Below, one piece after another: positions 1-5,773 of a DNA stretch of 8,794 nucleotides (positions are counted from its first letter, which is position 1; every line of letters begins with the position of its first letter). The notes beneath the pieces are model-generated. The model had not been told where the DNA came from and did no database searches. It saw only the letters and a list, made by a program, of their open reading frames with translations. The stretch is from Bacillota bacterium. GTDB taxonomy: Bacteria > Bacillota_E > JAJZYS01 > JAJYTV01. The position numbers and the translations under genes were made by a program. The stretch is taken from positions 1 through 8,794 of the forward strand of contig JAJZVM010000169.1 of the NCBI GenBank assembly GCA_021845645.1, in the 5' to 3' direction.

Positions 1-773
1 GAACGCCGCTCCGCACCGCCCACTCGGAAGCCCGTTGCGACGACGACGGCGCCGACATCCAGTCTGCGGGTGCCCGCCGCGGCCTGCACTTCGGCGAGGT
101 AGGCGCCCGGTTGGCCTGAGAGCCCCGTGATCCGCGCCCCTGTGAGCACCTCGATCAGCGGGTGCTGCTCCGCTTGCTCCACCCACGCGTCGAGTGCGAC
201 CGACTCCGGATCGGTGTAGGGTGGGCGCTTCGGGTACTGTCGATGGAGCCTTCTGGCGTACCCCCCGAGTTCGACATCCTGCTCGACGAGCGCCACGCGG
301 TGGCCCGAGTCGGCGGCTGAGACCGCGGCCGAGAGCCCCGCCGGACCGCCGCCGACAACCAGCACCGTAGCGCTCTCTGCGGATGGGGATGGTGCGAACG
401 GACGGGTAGTGGACGCTGCGGCCAGGCCCATGCGCAGAAGGTCCTCGGCGAGATCCTGTGTCGCTGGGGTGGCCGCGGGGTGGCTCCAGGCTACCTGCTC
501 GCGCAGGTTGACCCGCTGTACCCTGACCTCTCCCGCCTCCGCGTCGAAGCGGAAGGTGTCCCGATGCACGCGTGGGGAACAGGCTGCGATCACGAGACGC
601 TCGCAGCCGCTGTCACGCACGCTCCTTAGGATCTCTGCGCGGGCCTCGAGGCAGAGGGCGCTCCCTGTATGGACCTCTGCGTCTTGCTCCACCGCGACCT
701 GCTCGAGCCGTGCAAGATCCAGCGCATCCGCGATGCCGCATCCTGTGCAGAGGTAGCAAACTGTCTTGGCCAT
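1..773 (-). CDS. qmoB: QmoB, quinone-interacting oxidoreductase subunit B (N-terminal part, cut by window edge)
   Basis: The reading frame is open from an ATG at 773 to the window edge, giving 257 codons with no stop. QmoB is a HdrA-like flavin/iron-sulfur subunit of the Qmo complex, which links APS reductase to the membrane quinone pool. Visible motifs are an N-terminal CYLCTGCGI (Cys 6, 9, 12) followed by ADALD, AACSPRV at 64-70, VNLREQVAWSHP at 88-99, and a FAD-binding Rossmann motif GGGPAG at 141-146 with LGG at 169-171. This order is the one seen in QmoB N-termini. The expected ferredoxin and MvhD-like C-terminal parts lie outside the window, since full QmoB is about 750 residues. The start is supported by GAGGTGA five bases upstream, inside the end of qmoA. 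The gap to the qmoA stop is only 5 bases, so the two are co-transcribed. A distant HdrA paralogue is the alternative, but the neighbours make QmoB far more likely. Confidence 0.9.
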   Translation of the reverse strand, partial: MAKTVCYLCTGCGIADALDLARLEQVAVEQDAEVHTGSALCLEARAEILRSVRDSGCERLVIAACSPRVHRDTFRFDAEAGEVRVQRVNLREQVAWSHPAATPATQDLAEDLLRMGLAAASTTRPFAPSPSAESATVLVVGGGPAGLSAAVSAADSGHRVALVEQDVELGGYARRLHRQYPKRPPYTDPESVALDAWVEQAEQHPLIEVLTGARITGLSGQPGAYLAEVQAAAGTRRLDVGAVVVATGFRVGGAERR

Positions 774-778
774 CTTGG

Positions 779-2140
779 TCACCTCGCGGTACTGCGGGAT
801 TTCGCAAGCACGCCGAGCGCGCCCATCGCTGCGGCCGTTGCGTCCAGGGTCGCCGTCTGGACGTCGACCGGAGCGCGGGCGCAGCCAGCTGCGAACATGC
901 CCGCAGGCATGCTGCCCTCGCCGAGGAATCCGAAGCCGTCCGGCTCGACCGGGGCAGGCGCCGCGTCCCTGAGGTTCGGCACCATACCGGTCGCAAGCAC
1001 GACGAGGTCGACCTCGGTGCCGCTGGTGCTGCTCCGAGTCATGTCGTCGGCGAACACGGTCAGGTTTCCACTTTCGGGATCGCCCGTGATGTCGGCCACC
1101 TTGCCCTTCACGGCGTGAAGTCCGGGACGCGCCAGCATCTTGTGGGCGAATGTCTCGTATGGGCCGGGTGTGCGCAGGTCGATGTAGAACACGTGGACTT
1201 CCGCCTTGGGATCCTGATCGAGGATGTAGCTGGCCTCCTTGAGCGAGGCGAGGCAGCAGACCCCTGAGCAGTAGCCGAGGTGCAGTCGGTCGCGCGATCC
1301 GGCGCACTGGATGAAGGCCACTCGCCTCGGTGGCCGACCGTCGGAGGGACGCAGGATGTATCCACCCGTGGGTCCGTCCGGCGCTGCCATGCGCTCAAGT
1401 TCGAGGTTCGTCACGATGTTCGGGTGTCGGCCGTAGGCGAGGTTCGTGATCCGCGCTGCGGTGTAGGGCTGCCAGCCTGTGGCCCAGATCACGGTCGACG
1501 CCTCGACCAGGATGGTCCGCTCGGCCATCGTGAGTTCGATCGCCGCGTGCGGACAGACTTTCGCGCATCGCGCGCAGGACTCGCCGAGGCAGTAGTCGCG
1601 GTCGATCACATAGCGCAGGGGATGTACGAGCTCACCCTGAAGGTAGATCGCCTTTGTCTCGCTCTGGTTGGACTGAAGGGGATTCGGGCGCACAACGGGA
1701 CAGGCCAAGGCACATTCGCCGCAGGCGGTGCAGCGGTCCGTGACAAGGCGTGGATTCTCCCGCAGCCGTACGGTGAAGCGACCGGCCTCGCCCTCGATCT
1801 CCTCGACCTCCGTCAAGGTGCGCAGAGCGATGCTTGGATTGTCCCTGAGCCGTCGCAGGTTGATCTCCATACCGCAGCCGGGCGGGCAGAGCTTGGGGAA
1901 GTAGCGGGCGAGCTGCAGAACGCGGCCGCCGAGGTACGGCGTCTTCTCGACCAGGAGGACACGGGCGCCGGATTCGGCAGCCTCCAGGGACGCCGTTATC
2001 CCGGCGATGCCGCCCCCGACCACCAGCACGTCGCAGGTCTCGACGCCTGCCTGCCGGGTGCTCTCGGTTTGCGTCGCGATCCCTCCCTTGTAACACCTTG
2101 CAACGCACGGAAGGGGGCGGGCTAGAGCCCCGTCCCCCAC
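779..2140 (-). CDS. qmoA: QmoA, quinone-interacting oxidoreductase subunit A
   Basis: QmoA is a soluble HdrA-like FAD and iron-sulfur subunit that takes part in electron exchange between AprBA and menaquinone. Counted from the GTG at 2140 (453 residues), the protein shows a Rossmann motif VVGGGIAG (40-47), YLGGR (69-73), and the family-typical YFPKLCPPGCG (80-90). Two ferredoxin-type [4Fe-4S] sites follow: CX2CX2CX3C at 137-147 and CX4CX2CX3C at 184-196. Next come ATGW (220-223), GGYILRPSDG (259-268) and IQCAGSRD followed by YCSGVCC (290-296). The C-terminus, with GMFAAGCA, looks complete. The GTG at 2140 is the only canonical start giving a normal N-terminal extension, but it has no ribosome binding site and lies at the base of a hairpin. 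The clear site AAGGGAGGG lies before an in-frame ACG at 2074-2072, which would give 431 residues. The family assignment is firm; the start is not. Confidence 0.93.
   Translation of the reverse strand: MGDGALARPLPCVARCYKGGIATQTESTRQAGVETCDVLVVGGGIAGITASLEAAESGARVLLVEKTPYLGGRVLQLARYFPKLCPPGCGMEINLRRLRDNPSIALRTLTEVEEIEGEAGRFTVRLRENPRLVTDRCTACGECALACPVVRPNPLQSNQSETKAIYLQGELVHPLRYVIDRDYCLGESCARCAKVCPHAAIELTMAERTILVEASTVIWATGWQPYTAARITNLAYGRHPNIVTNLELERMAAPDGPTGGYILRPSDGRPPRRVAFIQCAGSRDRLHLGYCSGVCCLASLKEASYILDQDPKAEVHVFYIDLRTPGPYETFAHKMLARPGLHAVKGKVADITGDPESGNLTVFADDMTRSSTSGTEVDLVVLATGMVPNLRDAAPAPVEPDGFGFLGEGSMPAGMFAAGCARAPVDVQTATLDATAAAMGALGVLAKSRSTAR
2072..2089 (-). promoter_or_regulatory. Likely qmoA ribosome binding site before an in-frame ACG
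   Basis: The minus strand reads AAGGGAGGGATCGCGACG. The purine-rich block is a near-ideal Shine-Dalgarno sequence, and six to seven bases later lies ACG, in frame with QmoA and placing the protein start about 14 residues before the first Rossmann strand. No ATG, GTG or TTG is in frame at that distance. Either a rare ACG start is used or an ATG has been changed (mutation or sequence error). Confidence 0.4.
2113..2138 (-). promoter_or_regulatory. GC-rich hairpin between aprA and qmoA
   Basis: On the transcribed strand, GGGGG then CGGG (with one bulged A) pair with CCCG and CCCCC around a 7-base loop, giving nine G:C or C:G pairs. It begins 16 bases after the aprA stop. The bases after it (TTCC) are not a T-run, so it is a weak intrinsic terminator at best. 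It could instead stabilise the 3' end of an aprBA transcript or partly attenuate readthrough, giving more AprBA than Qmo. That role is inference. Confidence 0.45.
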
Positions 2141-2153
2141 GCACGACCGATGG

Positions 2154-4007
2154 TCAGACGAGCTCGTGGCAGGTGCGCTTCTTCAGCTCCCACTCGCCGT
2201 TTTCGGGGTTGTAGCGGGAGTTCACGAAGACGTGCCAGTTCTGGTCGTCGATGTCCGGGAAATCCGTGCGGTAGTAGTAGCCGGGCCAGCGTGTCTCTTC
2301 GCGGAAGAGAATGTGGCGCATGTGGGCTTCTGCGGTCCAGATGCGGTGCTCGAGTTCCCACACACGCAGAAGTTCGTGCAGGTCGCGAGCGCCAGCCGCC
2401 TGGCTGACGTCCTCTTTGAGCAGGTTGAGGTAGTAGAGTCCGCGCTCGAGCATCGGGGCGTTCGTGCGATACCAGGTGGAGAGGCCCGCCGCATACTCGT
2501 CCATCAGCTTCTGCAAGCGAAGCAGCCCCGCCTTGGGCAGCAGGTAGTTCGGGTTCACGTCAACTCGGGTCGAAGCCCCGACCCCTTCCTCGAAACGCAC
2601 GAGGGGCTGCCAGATGCGTTCCGCCATCTCGTCGATGCCACCGGGCGAGGGACGCTGTGGGTGGTCGTGGACGTACTGCACCGCGGCCTTGCCCGCGATG
2701 CGACCCTCCGTGAACGATCCGGAGGAGAACTTGTGGGCGGACCCACCCACGCCGTCACCGGCGGTGAACAGCCCGTTTACAGTGGTCATGCGGTTGTAAC
2801 CCCACTGGTATTCGTCGGGCGCCAGGTCCGGCGGGCCGCTCACCCAAAGCCCGGATCCGCCTGAGTGCGAGCCCATGATGTACGGTTCGGTGGCTACAAT
2901 CTCGGAGGGGACCTTCTCTGGCTCGACATTGTTCGCCGCCCAGACGGTTGCCTGGGAGATGGTCATGTCCAGGAAGTCCTCCCACGCCTCGGACTCGAGT
3001 TCCTTCATGCGCCGTTGGTCGCCGCCTGCGGCGAGGCGCTGGATGGCGGTGTCGGTGCGCATGTAGATCGGCCCCTTACCCGCCATCAACTCCTGCAGCA
3101 TCTGGTGGTTGCGCAGGGGGGTCGGGGTGGGGCGCATGCCGCCGTAGGGCATGTACTGCTGCAGTTCGGCCGCGCGGGTCTTGGTGTAGTCCTCGCCGAA
3201 GGCGTTCTCGGCGTTGGCCTTGAACAGCAGGAACCACGCGCCGACGGGGCCATACCCGTCCTTGAACCTGGTGGGTACGAAGCGGTGCTCCATCTGGGTC
3301 GCCTCGGCCCCGGCCTGGATCATCGGGCCGTAGGTCGATCCCGTGTTGAAGATGGTGAACCAGGTGCGCCCCATGCCTTCGCCGACGTTCTTCGGCCGGA
3401 ACAGGGCGGTCGCGCCACCCGTCACGTTGATCACGGCCTTGGCACGGAACACGTAGATCCGGTTTTCGCGCACGCTGAAGCCGATCGCGCCCGCGATGCG
3501 GTTCTCGTGCTCGTCGTCCAGCAGCAGGTGGGAGATGAAGATGCGCTCGTAGATGTTTTCCGGGCCGAGTGCGGTGCGCGCGGCCTCGGCGACGATCGGC
3601 TTGTACGATTCGCCATGGATCATCACCTGCCATGGACCCTCGCGGACGTAACGGCCGTCGTCATCCTTCCAGATCGGCAGGCCCCACTCTTCGAACATGT
3701 GCACCGACGCGTCGACGTGGCGTGCGATGTCGTAGAGCAGATCCTCTCGGCAGAGCCCCATCAGGTCCCCACGCACGTAGCGAACGAAGTCTTCGGGCGA
3801 CTTGTCCCCATTGCGCATGCCGAGATACAGGTTGATCGCGGAGAGGCCCTGGGCTACCGCACCGCTGCGCTCCATGGCCGCCTTCTCCACAAGAACGGTC
3901 TTGAGCCCCTTGGCCCAGTAGGACACCTCATACGCTGCGCCGCAGCCAGCCATGCCACCGCCGATGATCAGGATGTCGGACTCGACGTGCTCAATCTCGG
4001 GCTTCAT
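2154..4007 (-). CDS. aprA: AprA, adenylylsulfate (APS) reductase alpha subunit
   Basis: AprA carries FAD and interconverts APS and sulfite plus AMP in the cytoplasm, exchanging electrons through AprB. The 617-residue length is normal. The N-terminal dinucleotide-binding motif IIGGGMAGCGAAYE begins at residue 14. Candidates for the active-site residues known from the Archaeoglobus enzyme are N59 (QGLSAIN), E133 (MIHGES), W216 (GRTWF), R247 (VPTRFKDGYGPVG), L260 and H381 (GSHSGG). The match is by eye, with a near-constant numbering offset. The C-terminus, ending RTCHELV, is intact. The segment MEHRFVPTRFKDGYGPVGAW resembles the form found in sulfate reducers and in Qmo-linked sulfur oxidisers rather than the AprM-linked oxidiser form (judged from memory). 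The start ATG at 4007 has GGAGGTG spaced 6 bases upstream and follows the aprB stop by 15 bases. Translational linkage with aprB is expected because the two form a heterodimer. Confidence 0.97.
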   Translation of the reverse strand: MKPEIEHVESDILIIGGGMAGCGAAYEVSYWAKGLKTVLVEKAAMERSGAVAQGLSAINLYLGMRNGDKSPEDFVRYVRGDLMGLCREDLLYDIARHVDASVHMFEEWGLPIWKDDDGRYVREGPWQVMIHGESYKPIVAEAARTALGPENIYERIFISHLLLDDEHENRIAGAIGFSVRENRIYVFRAKAVINVTGGATALFRPKNVGEGMGRTWFTIFNTGSTYGPMIQAGAEATQMEHRFVPTRFKDGYGPVGAWFLLFKANAENAFGEDYTKTRAAELQQYMPYGGMRPTPTPLRNHQMLQELMAGKGPIYMRTDTAIQRLAAGGDQRRMKELESEAWEDFLDMTISQATVWAANNVEPEKVPSEIVATEPYIMGSHSGGSGLWVSGPPDLAPDEYQWGYNRMTTVNGLFTAGDGVGGSAHKFSSGSFTEGRIAGKAAVQYVHDHPQRPSPGGIDEMAERIWQPLVRFEEGVGASTRVDVNPNYLLPKAGLLRLQKLMDEYAAGLSTWYRTNAPMLERGLYYLNLLKEDVSQAAGARDLHELLRVWELEHRIWTAEAHMRHILFREETRWPGYYYRTDFPDIDDQNWHVFVNSRYNPENGEWELKKRTCHELV

Positions 4008-4022
4008 TGCGACACCTCCGAT

Positions 4023-4478
4023 TCAGGCCGTGTGCTCTCGGGTCGGGAGCTTGGGTATGCCGAGCTTCTCGCGGTCTCCCGCGAGCTGGGTGGGGTCAGC
4101 CATGTCGGCAGCGGAGGGCTCCGCCAGCCCCGCGAAGGGCTGGATTGTGCCCTCGGGGCGCGTGCGGATGGCGAAGCGGAAGCGCTTTTGCTGTCCGTTG
4201 CGGAACCGGACCGACCACATGATGGCGTCCGTGCCGCGCATTGGCGTAACACGCGCTCCCAGCGGGACAAAGTCGGAGTACCCGCGCATCTCGATGGCGC
4301 CCTGAGGGCAGATCTTGACGCAGGAGTAGCACTCCCAACACATCTCTGGCTCCTGGTTGGACGCCTTCATCCGCTCGCGGTCCAGCAGCATCAGGTCGTT
4401 CGGACAGATGTACATGCACGCGGTGCGTTCCCGACCCTTGCAACCGTCGCACTTCTCGGGATTCACATAGCTCGGCAA
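4023..4478 (-). CDS. aprB: AprB, adenylylsulfate reductase beta subunit (ferredoxin-like)
   Basis: AprB is the double [4Fe-4S] subunit that carries electrons between the FAD of AprA and the Qmo complex. The chosen TTG start at 4478 gives a 151-residue protein beginning (M)PSYVNPEKCDGC, the usual AprB N-terminus. Cluster-binding cysteines are C10, C13, C21, C25 (followed by PNDL) and C47, C50, C53, C57 (followed by PQGAIE). W48, in CWEC, corresponds to the tryptophan located between the clusters in the Archaeoglobus structure. The segments MRGT, IMWSV and FAIRT, then GTIQPF, are typical of the family's C-terminal tail that embraces AprA. The sequence GAGAGGTG lies six bases before the TTG. A GTG three codons upstream and a longer in-frame extension to about 4529 are open but lack conservation and good spacing. 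It is the first gene of the leftward operon. Confidence 0.95.
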   Translation of the reverse strand: MPSYVNPEKCDGCKGRERTACMYICPNDLMLLDRERMKASNQEPEMCWECYSCVKICPQGAIEMRGYSDFVPLGARVTPMRGTDAIMWSVRFRNGQQKRFRFAIRTRPEGTIQPFAGLAEPSAADMADPTQLAGDREKLGIPKLPTREHTA

Positions 4479-4591
4479 GTTGGGCACCTCTCTTCTAGTC
4501 GGCGGGATCTCCGTTGGGGCCGCGCCCACCCCGGCGTCAACATGGGTTCGTCAGATCGCCCCGCGCGGGAAGGTTGCGGCGGCGATCGACG

Positions 4592-4617
4592 AATGCCTGA
4601 CTCTCCCTGTCGGCATT
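4592..4617. promoter_or_regulatory. Hairpin in the presumed aprB leader
   Basis: AATGCC (4592-4597) pairs with GGCATT (4612-4617). Inside these, GAC (4599-4601) pairs with GTC (4609-4611), leaving one bulged base and a 7-base loop. It lies 114 bases upstream of the aprB start, within the likely transcribed leader. No run of T follows it in either direction, so it does not look like an intrinsic terminator. A role as a regulator-binding site or mRNA structure is speculation. Confidence 0.25.
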
Positions 4618-4680
4618 AGCGCTGGGAACAGAAATGAGAATGTGGGCCATCGACGTCAATATGTTGGCCGCTCGCGGCTG

Positions 4681-4801
4681 TATTCCTGCGAGGGGCCATA
4701 AATATTTGATTGATCCAATGAGCTTGAAATATATGAGTTGCGGAATATACATTTAATATATGATTCCCGTATCAAAATACTGTAGGCCGCTAGCGGGAAT
4801 A
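4681..4801. repeat. Four copies of an ATTCC(n)G motif in both orientations
   Basis: TATTCCTGCG (plus, 4681-4690), TATTCCGCAA (minus, 4747-4738), GATTCCCGT (plus, 4762-4770) and TATTCCCGCT (minus, 4801-4792) share the core ATTCC followed by C or T, or directly by G. The last two form a perfect 7-base inverted repeat (ATTCCCG at 4763-4769, CGGGAAT at 4794-4800), and the second and third form a 5-base one. They flank or overlap the AT-rich promoter core, as operator sites would. The short core means chance is not excluded. Confidence 0.35.
4724..4751 (+). promoter_or_regulatory. Candidate sigma70-type promoter for the hdr-like operon
   Basis: TTGAAA at 4724-4729 and TATACA at 4746-4751 are separated by 16 bases inside the AT-rich core. 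The match is moderate, and other near-matches such as TATGAT at 4759-4764 exist in the same stretch, so the exact promoter is uncertain. No equally convincing pair was found on the minus strand for aprB; TTGATA at 4775-4770 is the best -35-like element there, with only poorly spaced -10 boxes. Confidence 0.25.
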
Positions 4802-5044
4802 CGCGTAACAAGAGGAAGGTCTCATTTTACGTGCGGAAATGTGGAAGGTGACGCTGGGACGTGGCCGAATAGAGGGCTCGGCGCAGGTCATCAGGATCTC
4901 TCCGGGTGGCGTTCGGGGTAGCGGCGAGGGCCATAGGCGCAGCCCATGGTGTCTACTCGGACGGGATCGGATGACCGCGACGCAGCGCAGTCGGCCGCCG
5001 GCGGGAAGTCGGCTGGCTGTGCCGAGCGGAGGGGGTGTGCCAGC

Positions 5045-5731
5045 GTGCCTTCGAGCCTCTATCAGGATGTGCCCTTGGACGAGAAGCAGCGGCTGTACCG
5101 GGAGGTGCAGGCGGATCCAAGGTTTCCACAGTACTTGCACGGGTGCTTCGAGTGCGGCATCTGCGTGGCGGCCTGTCCGTCCGCGCGGTTCTATGACTAC
5201 TCGCCGCGCAAGATCACCCAGGCCGTCGCGCGGGAGGACGCGGAACTCGTCTACGAGCAGATGAACGACGACATCTGGAATTGTTCGCAGTGTTTTTCCT
5301 GCACCCGGTGCCCGCGGGGGAACAACCCCGGCGGGATAGTGACGATCATGCGCGAGGTCGCGGTGCGCAACGGACTGCGCACGATGCGCGACGCACTCGC
5401 GGGATACACGCGCGTCGTCTACAAGATCATGACCACCGGAGTGCAGGTGACGCCCGACATGCTGCAGCCCGACGCATTCCCGGACTGGGGTCCGCAGGTT
5501 CGTGACGTGGCGGATAACCTCGCGCTGTGGCGCCAGGAGTTGCCCGCGGAGACGATGCGCACCACAACCCTCGCATGGCGCGTCGACGAGCACACCACCA
5601 AGGAGCTCTACGCGATCTGGAAACTCACGGGATGCCTCGACCTGATCCGTGCGGTCGACCCCACGCTGCACGACATCATGGAGGAGATCATGGACGAGGC
5701 GCTGGAGGAAAGCGGTATCGTGCTCGACTAG
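5045..5731 (+). CDS. HdrC-like iron-sulfur protein (sHdrC1-type)
   Basis: This is a 228-residue soluble electron carrier of the heterodisulfide reductase HdrC family. The first [4Fe-4S] site is CFECGICVAACP (Cys 34, 37, 40, 44), followed by SARFYDYSPRKI. The second is CSQCFSCTRCP (Cys 80, 83, 86, 89), spaced CX2CX2CX2C, one residue shorter than the usual last interval. After NNPGG comes a mostly helical C-terminal half with no membrane segment, unlike the membrane-bound QmoC. The GTG at 5045 is preferred because CGGAGGGGG lies nine bases upstream. An in-frame ATG at 4946 would add 33 residues that look unlike the family. It is the first gene of the rightward operon; the next gene starts 42 bases after its stop. 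The position before HdrB-, HdrA-like and hypothetical genes fits sHdrC1. An alternative is the HdrC that accompanies qmoAB in Gram-positive sulfate reducers. Confidence 0.82.
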   Translation: MPSSLYQDVPLDEKQRLYREVQADPRFPQYLHGCFECGICVAACPSARFYDYSPRKITQAVAREDAELVYEQMNDDIWNCSQCFSCTRCPRGNNPGGIVTIMREVAVRNGLRTMRDALAGYTRVVYKIMTTGVQVTPDMLQPDAFPDWGPQVRDVADNLALWRQELPAETMRTTTLAWRVDEHTTKELYAIWKLTGCLDLIRAVDPTLHDIMEEIMDEALEESGIVLD

Positions 5732-5773
5732 TTGCACTTGGGTGGAGTCGGGAGTCAAAGGAGGGGGAAGGAA

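Larger units (their letters stand above)
4479..5044. promoter_or_regulatory. Divergent intergenic control region between aprB and the hdr-like operon
   Basis: About 566 bases separate the two divergent start codons, and I see no convincing gene in them. The centre, roughly 4697-4780, is strikingly AT-rich in a GC-rich window, which suits melting at paired promoters. It also contains several ATTCC-type repeats and a perfect 10-base palindrome (CCGCTAGCGG, 4787-4796). If transcription starts in the AT-rich core, both operons would have long leaders: about 270 bases before aprB and about 290 bases before the hdrC-like gene. Short open frames across the region look like chance openings in GC-rich DNA. 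Joint control of both arms from here is an inference. Confidence 0.6.

Noticed and set aside
2865..4619. 584-codon open frame on the plus strand
   Set aside because: It lies antisense to aprA and aprB, which have clear family motifs. It is a shadow of GC-rich codon use and has no recognisable domain.
4537..4752. 71-codon minus-strand frame across the AT-rich region
   Set aside because: It overlaps the likely promoter core, lacks a ribosome binding site and resembles no protein.
4831..4851. Six-codon leader peptide (VRKCGR) after AGGAAGG
   Set aside because: The spacing is long, the peptide has no run of regulatory codons, and no terminator/antiterminator pair follows.
4839..5264. 141-codon frame upstream of and overlapping the HdrC-like gene
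   Set aside because: No well-placed ribosome binding site, arginine-rich shadow composition, and it runs out of frame through the conserved HdrC cysteine motif.
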